From positions 1 to 6,706 of the forward strand of contig USAX01000104.1 of NCBI GenBank assembly GCA_900552705.1: DNA of 6,706 nt, read 5' to 3'. The notes under the pieces were generated by a model. It saw only the letters and a list, made by a program, of their open reading frames with translations. It had not been told where the DNA came from and made no database searches. This DNA comes from an uncultured Collinsella sp. (GTDB taxonomy: Bacteria > Actinomycetota > Coriobacteriia > Coriobacteriales > Coriobacteriaceae). Shown here in pieces: positions 1 to 5,740 of the stretch (positions within the stretch are counted from its first letter, which is position 1; each line of letters begins with the position of its first letter). The position numbers were made by a program, and so were the translations under genes.

Positions 1-611
1 TTGTCGCCACGACGGCGGGTATGGGCACGGTAAACGCTGCCGCCGCAACACAGCACCTCATTAGCAAGTATGCTCCACAGGCAGTTGTGTTTTCTGGTAT
101 CGCAGGTGGCCTGAATCCCAAGCTCCACATCGACGATGTTGTCATTGGCAAATGCTTGCGCTATCTAGATACCGATACCGAGCTTATCGCCGAGTCTGCA
201 CCGGGGCTCGAGGAGTTTGGCTCGACGCCTGCGCTGGTCGATATTGCTGCCGATGTGCTTGCTGAACGTGGCTTTGTCAACGCTTCGACAGATGCAGCCG
301 CCTCGAACGAGGGCGCAAAGCAGTTCCTGGTCGGCACGATTGCCACGGGTAACCGCTTTGTGACGGGCGCCGCCATGCGCAATGATGCCATTGAGGCGAC
401 GCATGCCGATTGTGTCGGCATGGAGGGCGCGGCAATTGCCCATGTCGCAACCAAAAATGGTGTCGATTGCCTGGTGCTGCGTGCTATCAGCGATAATTGT
501 GACGAGGCGTATGATGCGATTTGCGACCGCGAGTTCGATTTGTTCGAGTATGCGCGTGCCGCAAGCGATATCACGCTCGATATCGTTCGACGCATTGCCG
601 CTGCGCAATAG
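1..611 (+). CDS. mtnN: 5'-methylthioadenosine/S-adenosylhomocysteine nucleosidase, 3' part
   Basis: This enzyme family hydrolyses the N-glycosidic bond of methylthioadenosine and S-adenosylhomocysteine in the cytoplasm, releasing adenine for methionine/SAM recycling. The gene is cut by the left window edge. The reading frame is open from base 3, giving 202 visible residues, so roughly the first 30 of a usual ~230 are missing. The frame runs VATTAGMGTVNAA, matching the family's GMGKVNAA-like segment, so the ATG at 21 is internal and not the start. Visible hallmarks are GIAGGL (about residues 32-37, ribose/phosphate-site loop), VGMEGAAIAH (about 138-147, with the Met-Glu pair that contacts ribose) and RAISDN (about 160-165, whose Asp protonates the purine). 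One oddity is ATGNRFV, where many relatives have SGDxF. It is followed 37 bp later by engB on the same strand, so cotranscription is plausible. Assignment to the purine phosphorylase/nucleosidase superfamily is very secure; MTA/SAH specificity is likely but inferred. Confidence 0.9.
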   Translation, partial: VATTAGMGTVNAAAATQHLISKYAPQAVVFSGIAGGLNPKLHIDDVVIGKCLRYLDTDTELIAESAPGLEEFGSTPALVDIAADVLAERGFVNASTDAAASNEGAKQFLVGTIATGNRFVTGAAMRNDAIEATHADCVGMEGAAIAHVATKNGVDCLVLRAISDNCDEAYDAICDREFDLFEYARAASDITLDIVRRIAAAQ

Positions 612-637
612 CGCGTTTTTTGCAAGATCCTACGACC

Positions 638-643
638 AAGGAG
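638..643 (+). promoter_or_regulatory. Shine-Dalgarno site that sets the engB start
   Basis: AAGGAG lies 5 nt before the ATG at 649. The reading frame is open further upstream, as far as an ATG at 382 inside the nucleosidase gene. Only the 649 start has a ribosome binding site and leaves a protein of normal EngB length. Confidence 0.85.
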
Positions 644-648
644 TGTCC

Positions 649-1239
649 ATGGCCGATTCCATTAACTACCAGCTTGCCAAGTTCGTCGCCAGCTATGGCA
701 AGGTTTCGCAGATTCCCGAGTCCACCTGCCCCGAGGTGAGCTTTGTCGGCCGCTCCAACGTGGGCAAGTCGTCGATTATGAACAAGCTATTTGGCCGCAA
801 GAACCTAGTCAAGGTTTCCAGTACGCCGGGCAAGACGAGCAACATCAACTTCTTTGAGGCCGATGACGTGCATTTCGTGGACCTGCCGGGTTACGGTTTC
901 GCCCGTCGCTCCAAGGCCGAGCGCGACCGCTGGGCCGAGCTTATCGGCGACTTTTTCGACTCCGAGCGCAGCTTTAACTTGGTGGTCTCGCTGGTGGACA
1001 TTCGTCACGACCCCAGCAAGCTCGACCACGACATGATCGACTACCTACAGGGCAACGAGTTCAACTTTATCGTTTGCCTCACCAAAGCCGACAAGCTCAG
1101 CCGCACCCAGCAGGCCCGCCAGGCAGCAGCCATCAAAAAGCAGCTCAACGTCCCGGCCGAGAACGTGATCATCACAAGCTCCCAGACCGGCACCGGCATC
1201 GACGAACTCAAACGCCGCATCGCCGAGGCTTGCCTTTAA
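649..1239 (+). CDS. engB: Ribosome biogenesis GTP-binding protein EngB (YihA/YsxC)
   Basis: This is a small cytoplasmic GTPase of the TRAFAC/Era-like class that in studied bacteria acts in late assembly of the large ribosomal subunit and is often essential. The 196-residue product matches the usual ~200 residues. Motifs appear in order: G1 P-loop GRSNVGKS (34-41), the switch I region STPGKT (58-63) holding the G2 threonine, G3 DLPGYGFA (78-85, the EngB signature), G4 TKAD (145-148) and G5 SSQTG (177-181). The short N-terminal segment before the G domain is typical. The start at 649 is preferred because of the AAGGAG site; the in-frame upstream extension overlaps the nucleosidase gene and lacks family similarity. 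The stop is TAA. No promoter is obvious in the 37-bp gap after the nucleosidase gene, so read-through transcription is likely. It converges on thrB across a palindromic gap. Confidence 0.97.
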   Translation: MADSINYQLAKFVASYGKVSQIPESTCPEVSFVGRSNVGKSSIMNKLFGRKNLVKVSSTPGKTSNINFFEADDVHFVDLPGYGFARRSKAERDRWAELIGDFFDSERSFNLVVSLVDIRHDPSKLDHDMIDYLQGNEFNFIVCLTKADKLSRTQQARQAAAIKKQLNVPAENVIITSSQTGTGIDELKRRIAEACL

Positions 1240-1299
1240 TAAGTGCTCCTATCAATAAAATGCAGAACATCAGCCCGGCGACTTTCCAGAGCGTAGGTC

Positions 1300-1482
1300 C
1301 CTGTAGCCGCCGCCAACGAAGTTAACGTAGGGGAGACCAGGGGCTTTGCCCCCAAATCTTTCCGCAGGACGGCAGGACCCCCGCCGCACGAAGTGCGCAG
1401 CGGGGGTCCTGTCATGTCCGAGGACGATTTGGGGGCAAAGCCCCTGGCCTCCCCGGCGGGTATACGGGACGGCGACTACAGG
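1300..1482. repeat. 183-bp imperfect palindrome between engB and thrB
   Basis: This is a nested inverted repeat. The outer arms 1300-1314 and 1468-1482 pair at 13 of 15 positions. The main arms 1330-1358 and 1426-1454 pair at 28 of 29. Short GGAC/GTCC arms follow (1367-1370 and 1416-1419). The inner arms 1373-1384 and 1400-1411 pair 12 of 12. The apex is CGCAC-GAA-GTGCG (1385-1397). The right foot contains the last codon and TAG stop of thrB (1476-1481). No run of T follows on either strand, so it is not a standard intrinsic terminator. Possible roles are an mRNA 3'-end stabiliser, a barrier between converging transcripts, or a REP/MITE-like repeat. Structure is directly visible; function is unknown. 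Confidence 0.9.
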
Positions 1483-2357
1483 TATTCGATCTGGGCGCCC
1501 TCCGTGTCGCACGTCAGAATATGCGTATCGCACTTGGGGAACTGCTCACGCAGCTTGACCTGCAGGAACTTTGCTACGATGGTGTCGTCGGTCACAGCCA
1601 TGAGGGTCGAGCCCGAGCCGCTGATCCAGATGGTCTTGGCGCCGCCGTTAAGGCAGGTGTCGCGCACGGCGTTGTAGTCGGGAATCAGGCGACGGCGATA
1701 CGGCTCTTGGATGCGGTCGTCATTGGCGGCGGCAATCAGATTCAGGTCGCCGGTTTCCAGGCCGCGCGTCATGCCGGCGATGCGGCCCATTTGCCATACG
1801 GCGGTGGAGAGCGGAATCTCCTGCGGCACGACCTTGCGCGCCTCGCTCGTATGTACCTCGTAGGGCGGAATCACGGTAATAAAACGCAAGCGATCGCTTA
1901 CCTCGTAGCGCAGGCACTGGGGGAGCGAATCGGTCGGCGTAAAGGAGCAGACGGCGCCGCCAAGGATGGCGGGAGCGACGTTATCGGGATGGCCCTCGAC
2001 CTCGGTGGCGATGCGGACGAGCTCGGCGCGGTCGACGGTGTGGCCCGTCAGCGCAGCAGCAGCCATGATGCCGGCGACAACGCAGGTGGAGCTGGAACCC
2101 AGGCCGCGGGCGACGGGCACGTCGGTCTGAATGTCGATAGCGACGGGGAAGGCCGACTCGCCCCAGGCGGCCAGAGCATCGACAAAGCTCACGTAGACCA
2201 GGTTGTTCTCGTTTTGGAACTCTTCGGGGCAGCCCGTGATGGTGAGCTTGTCGGCGCGCTCGAAGGTGAAGTGCGAGTAGAGGCTGACGGCCATGCCGAG
2301 GGTGTCGTAGCCAATGCCTAGGTTTGCGCTGGTTGCTGGGACGGTGATTTTGATCAT
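1476..2357 (-). CDS. thrB: Homoserine kinase
   Basis: This enzyme phosphorylates L-homoserine with ATP to O-phosphohomoserine, the penultimate step of threonine synthesis and the substrate of the threonine synthase encoded upstream. The 293-residue cytoplasmic protein belongs to the GHMP kinase superfamily and is slightly shorter than the ~310 residues of E. coli ThrB. Motif 1 is PATSANLGIGYDTLG (7-21). Motif 2, the ATP phosphate-binding loop, is PVARGLGSSS (81-90). EGHPDNVAPA (121-130) is characteristic of homoserine kinases. The C-terminal glycine-rich motif 3 is ISGSGSTL (245-252). The start is fixed by AGGAG (2364-2368) six nt upstream. The gene is downstream of thrC on the same strand but separated by 199 bp with a terminator and a long palindrome, so it may be transcribed partly or wholly on its own. 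Its TAG stop lies inside the outer arm of the palindrome at 1300-1482. Confidence 0.96.
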   Translation of the reverse strand: MIKITVPATSANLGIGYDTLGMAVSLYSHFTFERADKLTITGCPEEFQNENNLVYVSFVDALAAWGESAFPVAIDIQTDVPVARGLGSSSTCVVAGIMAAAALTGHTVDRAELVRIATEVEGHPDNVAPAILGGAVCSFTPTDSLPQCLRYEVSDRLRFITVIPPYEVHTSEARKVVPQEIPLSTAVWQMGRIAGMTRGLETGDLNLIAAANDDRIQEPYRRRLIPDYNAVRDTCLNGGAKTIWISGSGSTLMAVTDDTIVAKFLQVKLREQFPKCDTHILTCDTEGAQIEYL

Positions 2358-2372
2358 GGGAATCTCCTGGGC

Positions 2373-2478
2373 GGTCTGCCTGTTTAGTTCGCTGCTCGGG
2401 CAGTCCTGGCTCGCTCGGAAAGCGCATTAAGTGCTTTCCGGCTCGTGCGGAACTCGCGACGAACTAAACGGCCAGACC
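2373..2478. repeat. Long imperfect palindrome in the thrB leader
   Basis: Arms 2373-2391 and 2460-2478 pair at 16 of 19 positions plus one T-G wobble, including a perfect 10-bp core GTTTAGTTCG/CGAACTAAAC. Centred inside is a second hairpin, 2416-2425 with 2431-2440 (CGGAAAGC core, one wobble, ATTAA loop). The sequence between the two stems pairs poorly. The element ends 4 bp from the thrB Shine-Dalgarno site on the - strand. It could be a 5' leader structure affecting thrB expression or a dispersed repeat; no known riboswitch or T-box consensus is recognisable in it. Confidence 0.75.
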
Positions 2479-2510
2479 CGCTCGCATGCTCGTCATCATC
2501 CCGAAAGCTT

Positions 2511-2544
2511 AATAAAAAGAAGGTGCGCCGGCTTTCGCCGGCGC
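2511..2544 (-). terminator. Intrinsic terminator after thrC
   Basis: In the thrC sense the RNA forms a perfect 8-bp stem GCGCCGGC/GCCGGCGC (DNA 2537-2544 and 2525-2532) closed by a GAAA tetraloop. It is followed after a few bases by a U-rich tract (complement of 2512-2520, reading TCTTTTTATT). It begins 12 bp past the thrC stop. It should end most thrC transcripts before thrB. A short gap between stem and U-tract may make it leaky. Confidence 0.8.
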
Positions 2545-2556
2545 TTAATAAGGGGT

Positions 2557-4074
2557 TTAGTTGGTGCTCATTCGTTTTGCTGCAGACTCGACGTAGCTTG
2601 CCATCTCATCGACGTCGCAGACGTCTTCAAAGCGGACGGGCTTGGACTCGAGCTCGGCAAGTTGTGCCGGGGCGACCGTATCGGTGGCCTGCTCGAGCAC
2701 ACGCATAGCCTCAAAATCATCCTCGGGAACGTCGAGGCCCAGAGCGTCGCAGCAGGCGCGCGGGAACTTGTAGGGGCTGGCGGTCGAAAGTAGCACGCGG
2801 GCCTTGGCGCCCTCGGCGGGGGTGACTTTTTCAAAGACGTGATAGCCGCAGGCGGTGTGCGGGTCAATCACGTAGCCGTTTGCGTCCCAGCAGCTCTTGA
2901 TGGCAGCGCGGACTTCGTCCTCGCTGGCCCAGCCGCAGCCAAAGACGCTCTGAATCTTTGCGAGCAGATTGGCGGGCACTTCGTAGCGACCGGTCTGTGC
3001 CAGCTGCTCCATAAGGCCGGCAACGAGCTCGCAGTCGCCGTCGGACAGGAAGTAGAGCATGCGCTCCAGGTTGGAGCTGATAAGGATGTCCATCGACGGC
3101 GAGATGGTCGTGAAGAACGGACGGTTGCGGTCGTAGACGCCGGTGGTCAAAAAGTCGGCCAGCACGTTGTTCTTGTCGCTTGCGACGACGAGCTTGGCGA
3201 CGGGCAGGCCCATGCGCTTGGCGTAGTAGCCGGCCAGGATATCGCCAAAGTTGCCGGTCGGCACGCAGAACTCAACGGCGTCGCCGGCCTCGATAGCGCC
3301 GGCACGCAGCAGCTGCGCATAGGCGGCAAAGTAGTAGACGACCTGCGGCACCAGGCGGCCGACGTTGATGGAGTTGGCGCTCGAAAGCACGGTGCCGGCG
3401 GCCTCCAGGCGCTCGGCAAGCTCCTTATCGGCAAAGATGCGCTTGACGGCGCTCTGGGCGTCATCGAAGTTGCCGCGGATGCCGCAGACAGCGACGTTAT
3501 CGCCCTCCTGCGTGGACATCTGCAGATTCTGCACGCGGCTGACTTTGCCCTCGGGATAAAAGACGGAGATGCCCGTGCCCGGAGCATCGGCAAAGCCGGC
3601 GAGTGCAGCCTTGCCGGTGTCGCCCGACGTGGCGGTGACGATCATGATGCGCTCGGCGCCGCCGTCCTTGGCGGAGGTGCGGGCCATGAGGCGGGGGAGC
3701 ATTTGCAGGGCGACGTCCTTGAAGGCGCTCGTGGGGCCGCCAAAGAGCTCCATTACATAGGTTTGAGGGGCGTCGGCGCCCGGTGCGGCGTCGAGTTTGA
3801 CGAGCGGCGTGACCTCTTCGCTTGCAAACGTGCCGCGGTATGCCTCATTCACACAGGCCGAAATTTCTTCGGGCGTGTAATCATTCAGTAACATTCCCAA
3901 CACATCTTGAGCGATTTCAAAGTACGATTTATCGGCAAGTGTGCTGATATCGAGCTGCTGGGTGCCAAGCTCGTCCGAGACGAACAAACCCCCGTCGGGA
4001 GCGATGCCGGTGCGGATTGCCACCTTACTTGAGCACGATAAAGTGCGTCCTCGTGTACTATGATAAGTTCCCAT
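2557..4074 (-). CDS. thrC: Threonine synthase
   Basis: This PLP-dependent enzyme converts O-phosphohomoserine to L-threonine and phosphate in the cytoplasm. The 505-residue product fits the long E. coli/yeast-type family, which starts with a small N-terminal domain signature; here it is YHSTRGR (4-10) and APDGGLFV (25-32). The PLP lysine is K119 in GPTSAFKD (113-120). TATSGDTGKAAL (147-158) and PTGNFGDI (272-279) supply cofactor and phosphate contacts. STASPYKFP (430-438) is a conserved C-terminal segment. The start at 4074 is chosen because GAGGAG (4084-4089) stands 9 nt before it and the protein then begins like the family. An in-frame ATG at 4119 would add 15 residues without a Shine-Dalgarno site. 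The gene is divergent from the aspartokinase gene and is followed by its own terminator, then thrB. Confidence 0.97.
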   Translation of the reverse strand: MGTYHSTRGRTLSCSSKVAIRTGIAPDGGLFVSDELGTQQLDISTLADKSYFEIAQDVLGMLLNDYTPEEISACVNEAYRGTFASEEVTPLVKLDAAPGADAPQTYVMELFGGPTSAFKDVALQMLPRLMARTSAKDGGAERIMIVTATSGDTGKAALAGFADAPGTGISVFYPEGKVSRVQNLQMSTQEGDNVAVCGIRGNFDDAQSAVKRIFADKELAERLEAAGTVLSSANSINVGRLVPQVVYYFAAYAQLLRAGAIEAGDAVEFCVPTGNFGDILAGYYAKRMGLPVAKLVVASDKNNVLADFLTTGVYDRNRPFFTTISPSMDILISSNLERMLYFLSDGDCELVAGLMEQLAQTGRYEVPANLLAKIQSVFGCGWASEDEVRAAIKSCWDANGYVIDPHTACGYHVFEKVTPAEGAKARVLLSTASPYKFPRACCDALGLDVPEDDFEAMRVLEQATDTVAPAQLAELESKPVRFEDVCDVDEMASYVESAAKRMSTN

Positions 4075-4177
4075 ATAACACTGCTCCTCGGATGCCTTGG
4101 TCCCAATCGGTGAACCCATGGTATCAGAGCGCGCAAAACAGGTTTGCAGAGGCTTTTAGAAAGGTAACCTCCACGCC
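4075..4177. promoter_or_regulatory. Divergent thrC / aspartokinase intergenic region
   Basis: These 103 bp separate two oppositely directed start codons, so they or the coding ends must hold both promoters. On the - strand TGATACCAT (complement of 4118-4126) resembles an extended -10 element for thrC, with no good -35. On the + strand no convincing hexamer pair was found. GCAAA/TTTGC (4133-4137 and 4143-4147) can form a small hairpin. The gap is too short for a lysine riboswitch. Promoter role follows from the arrangement; exact elements are uncertain. Confidence 0.45.
4084..4089 (-). promoter_or_regulatory. Shine-Dalgarno site that sets the thrC start
   Basis: Read on the - strand this is GAGGAG, 9 nt before the ATG at 4074. 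No comparable site precedes the in-frame ATG at 4119, so the shorter protein is preferred. Confidence 0.8.
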
Positions 4178-5566
4178 ATGATAAAGATTGCCAAGTTTGG
4201 CGGCTCGTCGGTCGCCGACGCCGAACACTTCAAGAAGATCAAGGCCATTGTCGATGCCGACCCGGCCCGCCGTTTTGTGGTGGTTTCCGCCTGCGGTCGC
4301 CGCTTTAAGGGTGACACCAAGGTGACCGACCTGCTCTATCTGGTTAACGCACACGTTAAGTATCACGTGTCGTGCGAGGAACTGCTCGAGGACATCGGCC
4401 AGCGCTATTTTGATATCGCTGACGAGCTGGAGCTCACCTATCCCATCCGCGAGGAGTTTGCGGCCTTTGCCGAGCGCGCCCGCTCGGGCGGCTACTCCAC
4501 CGAGGAGCTCGTGAGCCGCGGCGAGTACTTTACCGCCCGCCTGATGGCCGAGTACCTGGGCCTGCCGTTCCTGGACGCCGCGACGGTCGTGGCGTTCCAT
4601 CACGACGGTACGCTCAGCATGAACCGCACTTCCGAGCTGGTGCAGGAGTATGGCCAGCAGGGCGGCTTTGTCATGCCCGGTTTCTACGGCGCGACGCGCG
4701 AGGGGCAGATCAAGCTGCTCGACCGCGGCGGTGGCGATATCTCGGGCTCGATCCTGGCCAAGTGCCTGGGTGCCGACCTGTACGAGAACTGGACTGACGT
4801 CTCGGGCTTCTATTCTGCCGATCCGCGTATTGTTCCCGAGGCTCAGCCCATCGCGCGCGTTACCTACGAGGAGCTGCGCGAGCTTTCGTACATGGGCGCG
4901 AGCGTTCTGCACGAGGAGGCCGTGTTCCCCGTGCGCGAGGCGGGCATTCCGCTGGTCATCAAGAACACCAACGCCCCGCGGGATCCCGGCACCATCATTA
5001 GCGAGACCGCAGACGAGGGCGAGGCGGAGCCCATCATTACCGGCGTGACCGGCAAGCGCGGCTTTGTCGCCATCAACGTGGCCCGCGACCGTACCAAGCC
5101 CCGCGTCGGCTTTATGCGCCGCGCGCTTTCGGTTTTCGAGCGCTATGACGTTTCCGTTGAGCATATGCCCACCGGCGTCGATCGCTTTGGCGCCGTGGTG
5201 CAGGAGCAGGATGTGCGCGATTCGCTGTACTCGCTCGTGGGCGACATTCAGCAGGAGGTCGAGCCGCTCGAGATCGAGGTTGTTGAGGGCCTGGCGCTCA
5301 TCGCGACCGTCGGCCGCAACCTGCGCGGCCGCGCCGGTATTTCCGGCCACCTGTTTGGTATGCTCGGCCAGGCCGGCGTGAGCGTGCGCATGATTTCGCA
5401 GAGCTGCGACGAGATCAACATCATTATCGGCGTCGAGGAGAAGGACTTCGACCTGGCGATTCGGACCATTTACCGCGCCTTCTCCGACGAGAACGGCATT
5501 GTAAAGGTCTCCGACCTGGAGGCTTCCGCGCCGGTCGATCCCGCCCTGGCCGCCTTCCGCAAGTAA
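4178..5566 (+). CDS. lysC: Aspartokinase (monofunctional, ACT-domain)
   Basis: This enzyme phosphorylates L-aspartate with ATP to 4-aspartyl phosphate, the first step for lysine, threonine and methionine. The 462 residues hold an N-terminal amino-acid kinase domain (about 1-290) and a regulatory part with two ACT domains (about 300-460); there is no fused homoserine dehydrogenase. Motifs are KFGGSSVA (6-13), VVSACG (35-40), SRGEYFTA (113-120), RGGGDISGS (183-191), ENWTDVSGFYSADPR (203-217) and SYMGASVLHEEA (237-248). RAGISGHLFGML (385-396) begins the conserved second ACT repeat, so feedback inhibition by an aspartate-family amino acid is expected, but which one cannot be read from sequence. 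RGGGD is a change from the usual RGGSD. The apparent Shine-Dalgarno AAAGG (4160-4164) is 13 nt from the ATG, which is long. The lysC symbol is chosen by family; the isozyme class is not certain. Confidence 0.94.
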   Translation: MIKIAKFGGSSVADAEHFKKIKAIVDADPARRFVVVSACGRRFKGDTKVTDLLYLVNAHVKYHVSCEELLEDIGQRYFDIADELELTYPIREEFAAFAERARSGGYSTEELVSRGEYFTARLMAEYLGLPFLDAATVVAFHHDGTLSMNRTSELVQEYGQQGGFVMPGFYGATREGQIKLLDRGGGDISGSILAKCLGADLYENWTDVSGFYSADPRIVPEAQPIARVTYEELRELSYMGASVLHEEAVFPVREAGIPLVIKNTNAPRDPGTIISETADEGEAEPIITGVTGKRGFVAINVARDRTKPRVGFMRRALSVFERYDVSVEHMPTGVDRFGAVVQEQDVRDSLYSLVGDIQQEVEPLEIEVVEGLALIATVGRNLRGRAGISGHLFGMLGQAGVSVRMISQSCDEINIIIGVEEKDFDLAIRTIYRAFSDENGIVKVSDLEASAPVDPALAAFRK

Positions 5567-5575
5567 CGACCATCC

Positions 5576-5610
5576 CGGTAGATTTTTGGGACATGCCTAA
5601 AAATCTACCG
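5576..5610. repeat. Perfect 12-bp inverted repeat after the aspartokinase gene
   Basis: CGGTAGATTTTT (5576-5587) and its exact complement (5599-5610) flank an 11-nt centre. The centre can add three more pairs (G5588-T5598 wobble, G5589-C5597, G5590-C5596), leaving an ACATG loop. The A/T pairs lie near the loop and the G/C pairs at the foot, and no T-run follows directly. It therefore does not look like a standard terminator and may be a dispersed repeat or an RNA-stabilising hairpin. Confidence 0.85.
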
Positions 5611-5616
5611 TAGGGC

Positions 5617-5638
5617 GTTTCGTTTCAGTTTCGTTTCG
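5617..5638 (+). repeat. Tandem 11-mer, two copies
   Basis: GTTTCGTTTCA (5617-5627) is followed at once by GTTTCGTTTCG (5628-5638), identical at 10 of 11 positions and itself built from GTTTC units. It lies between the 12-bp hairpin and the terminator. No function is evident. Confidence 0.7.
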
Positions 5639-5670
5639 ACGGGGCGGGTTTCATGCCCGTCCCGTTTTTG
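5639..5670 (+). terminator. Intrinsic terminator downstream of the aspartokinase gene
   Basis: A 10-bp GC-rich stem (5639-5648 with 5656-5665, one G-U pair) with a TTTCATG loop is followed directly by a T-run (5665-5669). This is a classic Rho-independent terminator for the + strand. It implies that asd needs its own promoter or partial read-through. Confidence 0.88.
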
Positions 5671-5740
5671 TATAAACTGGGCAAGAAAAACCAGCCTGCT
5701 CGGCGTGCGGGCAAAAGCCACAACCTTTAAAGGGGGAAGC
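5671..5740 (+). promoter_or_regulatory. asd leader with possible promoter and ribosome binding site
   Basis: TATAAA (5671-5676), abutting the terminator T-run, matches a -10 box at 5 of 6 positions. No good -35 is seen at the right distance; the best is inside the terminator stem-loop, so this call is weak. A purine-rich Shine-Dalgarno AGGGGG (5731-5736) lies 4 nt before the asd ATG and is part of a small palindrome CCTTTAAAGG (5724-5733) that could partly mask it. Confidence 0.35.

Noticed and set aside
382..648. N-terminal extension of engB to an upstream ATG
   Set aside because: It overlaps the nucleosidase gene out of frame, lacks a Shine-Dalgarno site and would make the protein 89 residues too long.
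1300..1482. Intrinsic terminator call for the engB-thrB palindrome
   Set aside because: Neither side of the hairpin is followed by a T-run, so the standard terminator model is not met even though it may still influence transcript ends.
1270..1558. Small open frames across the engB-thrB palindrome on both strands
   Set aside because: They read through the inverted repeat and into thrB, have no convincing ribosome binding sites, and mirror each other as expected of a palindrome.
1521..2321. 266-codon open frame on the + strand opposite thrB
   Set aside because: It lies wholly inside thrB, whose GHMP kinase motifs are on the other strand; composition is typical of an antisense shadow.
2839..3891. 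350-codon open frame on the + strand opposite thrC
   Set aside because: thrC on the - strand carries all threonine synthase motifs. The frame is open because of GC-rich codon bias and its protein is a low-complexity Gly/Ala/Asp/His mix with no recognisable domain.
4095..4105. T-box-like TGGGACC in the - strand leader of thrC
   Set aside because: It matches the 7-base T-box core, but the leader is at most about 100 nt, with no visible Stem I, specifier loop or terminator/sequestrator following it; chance match is likely.
4075..4177. Lysine riboswitch upstream of the aspartokinase gene
   Set aside because: The gap is shorter than an L-box aptamer plus expression platform, and no conserved L-box segments were recognised.
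4124..5350. 408-codon open frame on the - strand opposite the aspartokinase gene
   Set aside because: The + strand frame has complete aspartokinase motifs. The antisense product is low-complexity and has no recognisable domain or start signal.
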